A stretch of 64,000 nucleotides of DNA from Prorocentrum cordatum (lineage: Eukaryota > Sar > Dinophyceae > Prorocentrales > Prorocentraceae): contig CAUYUJ010014206.1 in assembly GCA_963575745.1 (NCBI GenBank), forward strand, positions 124,001 to 188,000. Direction: 5' to 3'. Of this stretch, positions 35,707-45,069 are shown piece by piece (the first letter of the stretch is position 1; each line of letters opens with the position of its first letter). Below the pieces are notes generated by a model, which saw only the letters and a program-made list of their open reading frames with translations, was not told where the DNA came from and searched no databases. The position numbers and the translations under genes are program-made.

Positions 35707-35994
35707 TCGGCATTCTTACCCGATTAACTGACCTCAGGCATCGCTCGCGTTGCCACCTGCACCCCCGGTCAATATTAAGAAAACCATGAGATGATAAGCT
35801 TTGGGGCTGAACAGGGGAGCGGATAACATAGGGAAGTAGGGGCTAAATTCCGGGGCAGTTTCTTAGCCAGCTGGCGCTCTCCATGTCGTGGCGCGCCCGT
35901 TGGTTTTTGCTCATGCGCCGTTGCGCGTGGCAGCGCGGGGCGCGCGGGCGCAAAGCGGCGACGCCGACCTCTGGCTCGCCCAGGTGGCGCCGAC

Positions 35995-36420
35995 CTCTGG
36001 CCCGCATTGCGATTGCGAATGGCTGCGCCAGGGCGCGCCCGAATGCGCCAGGCGGCGCCGACCGCTGGCCCGCGCCGGTTTTGCTTATTTGCGATTGCGA
36101 TTGGCTGCGCCAGGGCGCGCCTCAGGATGCCAGGCGGCGGCGCCGACCGCTGACCCGTGTTAGTTTTTGCTTGTTTGCGATTGCGATTGCGATTGGCTGC
36201 GCCAAAGCGCGCCCCGGGACGCCGGGCGGCGGCGCCGACCGCTGGCCCGCGCTGGTTTTAGCTTGTTTGCGATTGCGATCGGCTGCGCCAGGGCGCGCCC
36301 CAGGGCGCCGCAGCCGCCGCCGCCCGGCGCCCTGGGGCGCGCCGTGGCGCAGCCAATCGCAATCGCAAATAGCAGAGGCCAGCGCGGGCCGGCGGTCGGC
36401 GCCGCCGCCCGGCGCCCTGG
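35995..36420. repeat. Tandem and inverted repeat around GCGATTGCGATTGGCTGCGC
   Basis: Four forward units at about 36004, 36088, 36176 and 36267 (spacing 84-91 bp) carry GCGATTGCGATTGGCTGCGC followed by CAGGGCGCGCC and GGCGGCGCCGACC. A fifth unit is inverted at about 36327-36410. The last forward and the inverted unit form a hairpin with arms of about 45 bp and a loop of under 20 bases near 36315. Confidence 0.75.
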
Positions 36421-36562
36421 GCCCCCCACCTGATGCGCTCTGGGTGGGGAGTGGCGCTGCGAAGCTCGGAGCAAACCGGGCGATTTCCTGCGCCATGGCT
36501 GGGACTCCGCGGCCTTCCCGCTCGCCGCGGCGCCGACCTTGACCACGGGGAGCTTCCGCAGG

Positions 36563-36781
36563 CAGCTGGTGTCTGCTAGTCTGTACTTCGTCGCGTCGGC
36601 CTTCCAGTATGTGGTCTTGAAACGCTGGGCCCGCGCCGCCAGCGTCTCGGCGGCCGAGCACATCGAGACCCTGGTGCATCAGAACCCGTACCTGCTTCTG
36701 CTCCTCGCCGCATTAAGTGCGCACATCACCCACGACCTGCACTGGCTTGCGCTGCCCAAGCACGGCCTCGCTGCCTGCTGA
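36563..36781 (+). CDS. Candidate last exon of a host gene
   Basis: Coding-like sequence SFRRQLVSASLYFVASAFQY, VVLKRWARAASVSAAEHIET, then NPYLLLLLAALSAHITHDLH and LPKHGLAAC, ending at a TGA (36779-36781). The amphipathic start and the hydrophobic NPYLLLLLAALSA segment fit a membrane protein. A pyrimidine-containing CTTCCGCAG just before 36563 could be the 3' splice site, so the in-frame codons upstream need not be coding. No family is recognised. The SL-headed LINE begins about 150 bases downstream, possibly in this gene's 3' untranslated or intergenic sequence. Confidence 0.35.
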   Translation, partial: QLVSASLYFVASAFQYVVLKRWARAASVSAAEHIETLVHQNPYLLLLLAALSAHITHDLHWLALPKHGLAAC

Positions 36782-36884
36782 GCCTTGCCAGACCAACGCA
36801 GCGGGCGTCGAGGAACAACCAGCAGCATCAACATAGATCCCTCTCGCTTCGTGGGGAGCACGTTTGGAGCGCGTGCAGCCCAGT

Positions 36885-36930
36885 GATTGTGGGGCCTCTT
36901 GGGGGCTTCTCGGGAGGCCTCTTGTAGGCC
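36885..36930 (+). repeat. GGCCTCTTG-type host repeat at the LINE insertion site
   Basis: GGGGCCTCTTGGGGGCTTC then GGAGGCCTCTTGTAGGCC. The same vocabulary continues after the LINE at 42893-43030, as expected for one locus split by the insertion. Confidence 0.7.
36916..36930 (+). repeat. Left target-site duplication of the SL-headed LINE
   Basis: GGCCTCTTGTAGGCC, identical over 15 bases to 42893-42907. It lies immediately before the leader and its partner lies immediately after the poly(A) run. Confidence 0.85.
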
Positions 36931-36932
36931 CC

Positions 36933-36953
36933 CCGTAGCCATTTTGGCTCAAG
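36933..36953 (+). other. Relic dinoflagellate spliced-leader sequence
   Basis: All 21 bases after the degenerate first position match the conserved dinoflagellate SL (CCGTAGCC, ATTTT, GGCTCAAG). The base before it is C, where the native SL has A, G or T. An ATG follows at once (36954-36956). In established work, SL relics in genomic DNA mark genes re-inserted from trans-spliced mRNA. There is no GT donor straight after it, so it is not an SL RNA gene. Confidence 0.93.
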
Positions 36954-37048
36954 ATGACTATCACGTGGGGCATTCGCCTTGGTGGTCAAAGGGATGCCGC
37001 TAATCCGCGGCAGGCAGATCGGTTTACCGTTCGGCAGTCGGGCGCACG

Positions 37049-38004
37049 ATGGCAGCATGGGGCTGGCCGCGCTCGCACAACGGGTACTGGTCCTGCAGCT
37101 GTGGGGTGGCGGGCAACTATGCGACGCGCAAGAAGTGTCGGGGGTGTGGGGCCCAGGCACAGCGCAAAGGACCGTCGTACAAGGATGTGCTGTTGGGCCC
37201 GACAAAGCGGGAGGTTGCGCTTCAGAAGCAGGTGGACACCATGCGGGCAGAGCTGCAGGGCCTCAAGAAGCAGCAGCGCGCCACGCAGGAGGATGGCGAC
37301 GATGAGAAGCCCGTGGGCCTGGATAAACTCGTGCAAATCCGAGTGGGGAGACCAGTCCATCGAGTACCGGCGGGCGCAGGAGCGTTACATGCGGGCCAAG
37401 GACGCCAAGCAAAGCACGAAGCCGCACTCGGTCCAGCTCACAAAGGCACGGGTTGCCAGAGAGAAGCTCGAGAAGGAGGGGGCGGCAATCTATGACGAGG
37501 TCAAGCGGCACCAGAAGGCGACGCAGGAGGCGCAGGAGAAGCTCGCCAAGAAAAGAGAGCAGCTCGAGTTCGCAGAGGCTAAGGAGTCGGGGCTTAAGGT
37601 GCAGGACGTCTCCATCAAGGGCAAGGGCTTCCTCGCGGCAGCGCAGAAGCAGTGCGAGGGGGCCGTCGAAGGTAGCGGCATCAGCAAGGAGGAGCACGAG
37701 CATGTGTTCGCAGCACTCGCCAGGGTGCTGGACAACGTCAAGGAGGAGCCCAAGGAAGACAAGGACGGCGTGGGCACTGAGGAGGGAGGCTGGCGATGCT
37801 CCTGCTGGTGGCAGCAGCGGGGGCACAGGCGCAGCCAGAGGAGGGCAAGCTGGACGCGAGCAGGGTCCCCAGCTATCGCCAGAAGAACAAGAGTGGCTAC
37901 ATGCAGGTGGGGCGCCCGCGGATGCCAGCGAAGCACAGCGAAAGAGGTGGCTGGAGGTGTGCGCCAGCCTTGCGGAGCACAATAAGCGGGCCAAGCGATC
38001 CTAA
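37049..38004 (+). pseudogene. LINE ORF1: RanBP2-like zinc finger plus coiled coil
   Basis: Frame one (37049-37340) starts MAAWGWPRSHNGYWSCSCGV and completes a finger with NYATRKKCRGCGAQ: W-x-C-x-C, Asn, then C-x2-C, as in RanBP2-type fingers. A one-base shift near 37335 moves into the frame with KSEWGDQSIEYRRAQERYMR and a coiled coil (VQLTKARVAREKLEKEGAA, then EAQEKLAKKREQLEFAEAKE, residues about 130-200). A second shift near 37790 gives the end GPQLSPEEQEWL..RKRWLEVCASLAEHNKRAKRS and a TAA at 38002-38004. The ATG directly after the leader (36954) opens the middle frame from the start. Expected role: RNA-binding and chaperone subunit of the LINE particle. The design is the same as at 27678. 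Confidence 0.65.
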
Positions 38005-41000
38005 CAGGCAGCGCCAGAACAAGTTCGAGAGCCTCACCCTGTGGACGTTCAACGGCTCGGGCTGGGGCACCATCAAAGAGAAGATCGAGAGCTCAGAGGG
38101 GGGCAAGTTGCAGTGCTACGCAGTGCAAGAGCATCGCCTCACGGGCGACAAGGTCGCGGTCGTGTCGCAGAGCATGAAGGCGCAGGGGCGCCAGTTCGGC
38201 GGGGTCGACGCGAACCCGACGATAGGTCCAGGTGGAGAAGCAGGCACCTCAGCGGGCGTGGCGGTTGCGACGCCCAGGTGCATCGGCATGACATGCATGT
38301 TTGGCAAGGAGAAGTGGGACATGTCACCGCGCAACAGTCCAGGGAGGGCTGCAGCGGCATGGTTATCGGTCGGCAAGGGCATCATTTACGCGTCGGTCTA
38401 CTTGTGGACGGCGGAGGGGATGACGTTCAGGAACACGGAGATCATCAACAAGGTGATAGGTCAGTTGGAGGCGCTCGGCGCGCCGTGGATAATCGGGGGC
38501 GACTTCCAGGTGGCGCCTGAGAAGATAACGGAGGTGGAGAGCGTTAAGATGGCCAAGGCGCGGGTCGTTGCGTCAGGGGCCAGGTGTGGCACGTGCAGAC
38601 ATGCGTACGGCGTAAGCGAGATCGACTACTTCATCGTGTCGGACAGCCTTGTCAACCAGGCGATGTACGTCAGAGTGCAGGAGGAGTGGCCGTCGGCGCC
38701 CCACAAGCCAGTGGGGCCCACACTCAGGCTCACAGCGCAGGAGCGAATGGTCAGGGTGTTGGAGAAGCCGAAGAAGTTGCCGGAGTTGGGCATTGGTTGC
38801 ACCCCAGCGCCGCCGCAGTATCAAAAAATCGCGAGCTTCAGGTCGCAGGAGGTGGCCAACCAGGTGTGGAGGCAGTACATGCAGACGCTGGAGCAGGAGG
38901 CCTTCGCAGCACGAGGTCTCGAATGGGCACCCGACTACCCTGCAGCAGGACGGGCCGAGGAACCGACATGGAGGATCAAGCCGCTAAGCCTCGGCGGTGC
39001 CAACGTGTCACTGGCCGCCAGGGAAGCAGTCTGGTGGAGGTGGCTGGCGAGGACGCTACAGAACTTGCAGGGGGCATGCGCGAGGCTCAAGCTGGCGAAA
39101 ACTGGCGACATCCAGAGGTGCCGACAGGAGGAGGCAACCGCGCAGGAGCACCAGTTCATCATCACGTACCAGAGGACCAAGCACCTCAACGCTAAGGAGC
39201 AGGGCAAGTGGCAGGCCAGGTGCGGGCTGCTGGCCGCTGGGCTACTCCGAGGAGCGCAGCAGGAGGCGAAGTTGCAGCAATGGATGCAGGAGAGCCAGGG
39301 CAAGATGAAGGAGTACGGCCAGAAGCTGTTCAAGGAGAGGCGAGCACGTTGGGCAGACATGTTGCAGGAGGCGGCAGCAGGAGCAGCTGGTGGTTTACAC
39401 AGGCTCAGCAAGGCTGCAGCAGCATGGAGACCACGCAGGGCAGGCTCCATGGAGGACCCGGCGGACCCCATCGAGGCAGCGGAGTACACCCTCAAGGAGT
39501 GGAACGTGGTCTGGAGGGTCGGCGAGCAAATCCAGAAAGCAGGCTAGGCCGTGGGAGTGCGAAGAACGTGACAAGCTCGAGCCTTTCACAGACCAGGACG
39601 CTGACAAGCTTAAGGTGGTGGCTCGCACCTTCAGAAAGAAGACGGGGGTAGGAGTCGACAGGTGGCACCCCTCCACGTTGCAGGGTGCGTCGGATGAGGC
39701 CTACGCCAAGCTGCTGGACTTCTACATGGAGGTGGAGCGGACATTGCGCTGGCCCATCCACATGGGCACTGTGCTGTTCTTCATGATCCCGAAGACCTTG
39801 ACCGCGGACAGGGTCATCGGGCTGCTGCCCACTGCCATCAGAGTGTGGGAGATTATGCGGGAGCCGTATATGGTCGAGTGGGCCAAGAAGAACTATCGGA
39901 GCTGGGGCTGCACGAGCTTCGGCAAGGCCGCGGAGGACGCGGCCTGGGAGGTGTTGCTCAGCCATGAGATGGACGATGTGGAGGAGCAGAGCGAGGAGGC
40001 GCAGGCGACGGTCACGGCGATTCTGGACTTGGTAAAGGCTCTCGAGAAGTTCAGCTTGCACGTGTTGTGGGAAGCGGGTAAGCAGCTCAACTTCAACACG
40101 GGGGTGCTGGCAGTGGTGTGCTCCTACTTCGCCATGACCAGGCGCCTCATCGTAGGTGACTCGGTGTCCAGTGAGACCGAGACGGTTACCACCATTATCG
40201 CGGGCAGCAAGTTCTCGGTGTGCTTCCTGAAGATGGTCATTCAGTCCACGGTGGACGGCCTGGTGGTGGAAAGACCGAGGGCGCGCTGGAGGATGTACGT
40301 GGACGACCTATGCGTGCGGCTGCGACAGCAGCATAGGCACATAGTTACGGAGTTCGGAGAGACAATCGACAGCTGCTTCCGAGGCTTCGAGAGGATAGGC
40401 CTGAAGTTCTCCGTGGGCAGCAAGGGCAAAGGCGCAGTAATGGCGAGCACTAAGTGGGCGCGAAAGGCCGTGACAGGGCCGACGCAGGAGCGAGGATTGC
40501 CAGTGGTGAGGGCCTGCCCTTACTTGGGGGTCGACATCGTCACGCACGGCACGGCGGTGAAGACCAAGAGCGGCAAGAGACACGCTACCATGAGGGTCAG
40601 GAGTCGTAGGCTGCTCGCCTTGAAGGGCGGGCGAAAAATGACCAGGGGTGTTGGCTTGGTGTACAAGTGCGGCCTGAAGCGTTCGGTTATGTATGGATGC
40701 AAGTGCCTATGCATGCCAGGTCATCAGCTTCGGCAGCTACGGCGAGAGGCAGGGCGGCTTCTACCAGGTGGACGAGGGGCCCGAAGCCTCACCTTGCAGC
40801 TGGCAGTGGCGCAGGAGGAGCCTACGTACGAGATCACCGGGGCGCCCATAGTGAGGCAGGCGCGTGCTGTGTGACATGGTGCACACGACGAGGATGGAGG
40901 AGGTCAATGGGACAACATAGTCACCATGTTGCAGCAGGCATGGCGGCGGCAGCAGCAGGACGTTGTCATGGAGCCCGCTTGGGCACGAGTGCGAGGACCA

Positions 41001-42823
41001 GCAGGGGCTGTCATCATGTCAATAAGGAGGGCTACGTGGACATGGCCTGCGTGGCACTCTTTCGTCTCGAAGGAGGGCTTCGTGTTGAACGTGCAGGAGG
41101 TGTGCCCCATGGACATCGCGGCGATGGTGCGCAAGGACGTGCAGGCAACCCTTTGGGAGGAATGGATGCAGGCGGAGGAGTTCAAGAGCCTGAGCCCAAT
41201 GCCGTTGTTGGCGCCAGCGGTTGCGCAGCTACGAGCACGCGAGTTCCCGAAGCATGCGAAGAATGCGGCGAAGAAGGTCTTCATCGGAGGCGCGTGGACA
41301 ATGGAGAAGCTCTGCAGGTGCAACATCGTGCCCACGGACATTTGCTTGGCTTGTGGAGAGGCGGCGGGCACCGAGCACCATCGGCACTACAAGTGCGACG
41401 CGCTCAGGGGCCAGAGGCTGCAGGCGCAGGCGGACTGGCAGCACGTGGCGGGGCAGCAGGACACCAACATACCGTGGGCGCGCGGGCTGGTGAGGTCGCC
41501 AGAGGCGGACTGGAAGTTCGTGGGCATCGAGGAGGACCAGTACTACGTGCAAGTGGTCGACGGTGAGGAAGACTACTTCACAGGCGACATTGTCTGCGAC
41601 GGCTCGAAGCTCGGATACAGCGACTGGGCGCAGACGGGTTGGGCAGCTATGTCCCTCACCGATAATGGCACCGCGAAGATGCAGATGTGGGGCCCGCTGC
41701 CGTGCTCGTTACCGATCCACAGGAGGGTTAAGAGGGCCGAGATGCGGGCCTTCCTCAAGGTGCTGGAGCGGATGTTGCCGCCAGGTCGAGTCTACACAGA
41801 CCACGAGGGCATCGTGGAGGGGTTTGCAGAGAGGAGAGCGGTGGTGCACGAGCTGGAAGCGACCACACGCAGACCTGCGGCGAAGGATCTGGCACAAGGT
41901 GAAGGACATCGACCTTGATATTCACTGCGTGATGCACGTGAAGGCCCACAGGTCCAAGGGCAGGATCGAGCAGCTCGAGGGTGAGGACCTGAAGATCGCG
42001 AACGGCAGCAGAGAGGTTGACCTGCTGGCGAAGGCGGGCGCGGAGATGGACGCGCACTACGGCAAGCACCAGGCGCTGGAGGACCTCGCAGGGCGAGTGC
42101 GCTGGGCGCTGCAGAACATTGGTTGGTGGTGCCAAAAGATGGGCGGTACGTGGCCAGGCGTGCCGCCCAAAGAGAAAGGAGTGCCAAGGCGAAGAGTGCC
42201 GAAGCCGATGCTGGCCCTGACCGAGCACGACGTAGTGGAGACGGGCGGTTGGCAGGTGTGCATAAGGTGTGGTCTTCGTGCGGCGTCCAAGCGGATGCGC
42301 ATGAAGATGTGGCAAGCGGAATGCGCGCGACCACGTTGGCAGGCAGCGGGTTCGAGCAGTGTGGGAACAGGCAGTTCGTTGGAGGCCAGCGTGGCTATCG
42401 CAGCGGCGGCTGCAGCAGCAGCAGCAGCACGGCCTGGAGAACGACACGAAGAACGTGCTGAGCCTGAGGAGCAGGGCAGGCCGCATCGTGTCGAAGTCCA
42501 TGGTCCGTGCGTGGTGTGTGTGGTGTGCGGTGCCCACTCGGCAAGGCGTCGGGCGGGTTTGGGGGCTGCATGCCCAGGCCCGCTAGCGCCCCGTGGGCGC
42601 TCCACCAAGGACGATGCGAAGAGGAAGAAGCGGGGCAGGATTCTGGCGGGTAAGAATCCGCAGAACGGCAAGCCGCTGGAGCAGGGCGCTGTCCTGCCTG
42701 TGCGGGGGGCTTGAGGAGCTGCACCAGAAGCGGCCGAAGGGGGCGTTCAACTATGTGAGCATGGAGAACGCGATGATGGCCGTGCTGGAGGGCAACCAGC
42801 TGGGCCAGGCCACCCAGGCCTGA
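38005..42823 (+). pseudogene. LINE ORF2: AP-like endonuclease, reverse transcriptase, RNase H
   Basis: Endonuclease (about 38030-38760): TLWTFNGSGWG, AVQEHRL with catalytic Glu near 38129, IIGGDFQVAP with Asp, SEIDYFIVSD and PHKPVGP with the late His. Reverse transcriptase (about 39580-40720): GVGVDRWHPSTL, FFMIPK, motif A TAILDLVKALEKF (Asp near 40026), motif B AGSKFSVCFLK, motif C MYVDDLCVR (YVDD at 40296-40307), motif E YLGVDI. A C..CGEAAGTEHHRHYKC zinc knuckle follows near 41350. RNase H: IVCDGSKLG (Asp near 41598), RAEMRAFL (Glu), VYTDHEGI (Asp near 41799), MHVKAHRS (His) and SREVDLLAKAGAE. Two C-terminal CxxCG..C motifs follow (42258-42340 and about 42509-42575). Frames shift near 39530, 41870 and 42690, and a TGA interrupts at 40872-40874. 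No ATG suits the start, so translation may depend on ORF1. Confidence 0.8.
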
Positions 42824-42884
42824 GGCATGCCGCCGTCTGCGGCGAACGAGTCCCGTGGCGGGATCCGCCGGGGGCTTGGGGGAG

Positions 42885-42892
42885 AAAAAAAA
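42885..42892 (+). other. Poly(A) tail of the SL-headed LINE
   Basis: Eight A directly before the right direct repeat. The last base could equally belong to a 16-bp duplication (AGGCCTCTTGTAGGCC). Confidence 0.75.
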
Positions 42893-42907
42893 GGCCTCTT
42901 GTAGGCC
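42893..42907 (+). repeat. Right target-site duplication of the SL-headed LINE
   Basis: GGCCTCTTGTAGGCC, identical to 36916-36930. Its ends are self-complementary (GGCCT/AGGCC). Confidence 0.85.
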
Positions 42908-43060
42908 TCTTGGGGGCTTCGTTGGCATTTTCTGAGGCCTCTTGGGGCTTCTTGCGGGCGTCTTGGGCCATCTTGTGGCTCTCGTGCGCAATTTGGCCCT
43001 TTCGGAGGTTGTCTGGAGAGCCTCCGCGGCCGCCTCGGGGCTCCCTTGGGGTCCTCTTGG
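42893..43060 (+). repeat. GGCCTCTTGGGG-type host repeat, right of the LINE
   Basis: GGCCTCTTGGGGGCTTC, GAGGCCTCTTGGGGCTTCTTG and GTCTTGGGCCATCTTGTGG. It continues the left-flank pattern at 36885-36930. Confidence 0.65.
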
Positions 43061-43129
43061 GCCATAAGGGGTTCGGCCATATTTGCGTTCACGTCCTCCC
43101 GCCCCTTCCCGAAGTCAGACGAAACGACG

Positions 43130-43882
43130 AGGGGTTTCTGGCATTTCTGGCATTTCTGGTTGCGCGGCGCCCAACCAGAATAACCAGAAAGACCAGAATT
43201 GGAGGATCTGGCACAGGAGTTCACCCAACGGGAAAACCCAGACAAAAACAAAACAAACACCAGAATAACAATATTCCGGCTGTTCTGCTTATTCTGGTTG
43301 AGCCGCGCGGAACCAGAGTAACAGCAACACCGCGAATCTGGTTATTTTTTTTTTTTTGGGGGGGGGGCCTCACCTGGCCAGCTGAGGGATGCGGGTGCTG
43401 GGTTTGGTATTCTGGCATTTCTGGTTGCGCGGCGCTCAACCAGAATAACCAGGCAATCCAGGATTGGAGGGCCTGGCCCAGCAGGGCACCCAACGGGCAA
43501 ACCAGGAAAACCAGACAACCAAACAGATACGCCAGGATAACCAGATTCTGGCTGCCCGGGTTTTTCTGGTTGAGCCGCGCGGAACCAGAATAGCCAGAAA
43601 AGTTCGATTCTGGTTATTTTGGGTTTTCTGGTGTTTATAGTTTTTTTTTTTTTGGAGGGGGGGTCTGCTCCTCGCCTGGCCAGCTGAGGGATGCGTTTTT
43701 TTTTTTTTTTTTGGGGGGGGGCGGGGTGGGGTGGGGCGGGGCGGGGTGGGGGGGGGTGGTGGTGGGGGGGCGGGAGGGGGGGGGGGGGGGGGGCATTTCT
43801 GGTTGCGCGGCGCCCAACCAGAATAACCAGAAAAACCAGGGATTGGAGGGTCTGGCCCAGCAGGGCACCCAACGGGAAAACC

Positions 43883-43915
<33 letters not shown>

Positions 43916-44600
43916 ACTAGATTCTTCTTGTTCGGGTTATTCCGGTTGAGCCGCGCGGAACCAGAATAACCAGACAGCTTCAATAATGGAGAGATTATGG
44001 TGATTCTTGTTTTTTCTGGTTTTTCTGCTCCACCTGGCCAGCCGAGGGGCGCGGGCGCTGGCTCTGGTTTTCTGGTATTTCTGGCTGTGCGGCGCTCGAC
44101 CAGAATAACCAGATAAACTTGGGGCGGATGATCTGGCCCAGCAGGGCACCCAACTGGGAAACCAGAAAAACCAGAATAACCAGATTCTGGCTGTTCTGGT
44201 GATTCTGGTTGAGCCGCGCGGAACCAGGATAGCCAGAACAATTCAATTATGGTTATTCTGGTTATTCTAGTTATTCTGGTTATTCTGGTTGTTCGGGTTT
44301 TCTGCTTTTCACATGGCCAGCTGAGGGATGCGGGTGCTGGCTCTGGTTTTCGGGTATATCTGGCTGCGCGGCGCTCGACCAGAATAACCAGATAAACGTG
44401 GATCGGGTGATCTGGTTTTCCAGCAACAAAAAAATGAAAACCCGACAAAAAATCAGAATAACCAGATTCTGGTTGTTCCGGTTATTCTGGTTGGGCAGCG
44501 CGGAACCAGAACCACAGAAAACCCCCAATCTGGTTATTATGGTTGAGCCGCGCGGGACCAAAACAAAAAAAAAAAAAAAAAACAAAAAAAAAAAACAGAT
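43130..44600. repeat. Hairpin-forming CCAGAATAA array, five long units
   Basis: Word A, GGTTGCGCGGCGCCCAACC followed by AGAATAACCAG, occurs near 43158, 43424, 43800, 44083 and 44364. Word B, TTCTGGTTGAGCCGCGCGGA followed by ACCAGAATAACCAG, occurs near 43294, 43568, 43944, 44202 and 44530. Units are about 265-380 bp and also share CACCTGGCCAGCTGAGGGAT. Most B words are flanked by complementary arms (CTGGTTATTCTGGTT and AACCAGAATAACCAG), giving stems up to 15 bp with a GC-rich loop. G- and A-runs interrupt the units. No coding potential is supported. Confidence 0.8.
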
Positions 44601-44631
44601 AACCGTCGCATAGGAGTTCGTGTGCTTCGAT

Positions 44632-44675
44632 CACATATATATATATATATCTATATATATATATACACATATAGA
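44632..44675. repeat. (AT)n microsatellite
   Basis: CATATATATATATATATATC then TATATATATATAC. A smaller (AT)n run is at 43889-43914. Confidence 0.95.
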
Positions 44676-45069
44676 TGTGCATGTATGCATGTATGCATGC
44701 CCACCCGGGTGCCAATCGCAGCGCAAAGCGTTCCTTTGATCACCGCTCCCCTTCCAGAGCTCTGCTCTGCTTCTGCGCTGTTCGCCCGGAAGCGTTCACG
44801 CTGATGAATTCGATTTTCACGAGCAGGCTGTTTGGCGCGCTGCGGGCCCCATCGTCCGGTTCCCATCGTTTGTTTGTCGTGTGGTTCAAGTTTGGCTAGG
44901 TTTGTTTTGTTATGTTTTGTCCTCGGGTGTCTCGGGCGTTCTTCATCGCGAGTGGAAACGCGCGCGCGTGGAGGGCTCGAGGGGTGACCTTCGCCGAGGG
45001 TAGTGGCCGTGGCCGCGTTGGCTCTTGCCGCGTCGTTCTGGCCACCTCCGTGGCTCGGCGGCCTCCGCG

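Larger units (their letters stand above)
36931..42892 (+). mobile_element. Full-length LINE beginning with the dinoflagellate spliced leader
   Basis: About 5.96 kb bounded by a perfect 15-bp direct repeat. The 5' end is CC followed by the SL core (36933-36953). The 3' end is an eight-base A-run (42885-42892) after a 60-base 3' untranslated segment. Inside are ORF1 (RanBP2-like finger, coiled coil) and ORF2 (endonuclease, reverse transcriptase, zinc knuckle, RNase H, two CxxCG motifs). Ends of this kind are what target-primed reverse transcription of a capped, SL trans-spliced, polyadenylated mRNA would leave. Several frameshifts and one in-frame TGA interrupt the ORFs, so this copy is probably not autonomous unless some are sequencing errors or corrected in RNA. 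Confidence 0.85.

Noticed and set aside
35883-36679. Overlapping frames on both strands rich in RRPLAR and APGGGADR
   Set aside because: They translate the GCGATTGCGATTGGCTGCGC tandem/inverted repeat.
36933-36990. An SL RNA gene
   Set aside because: The leader is followed at once by ATG and LINE sequence, with no GT splice donor or Sm-like site after it.
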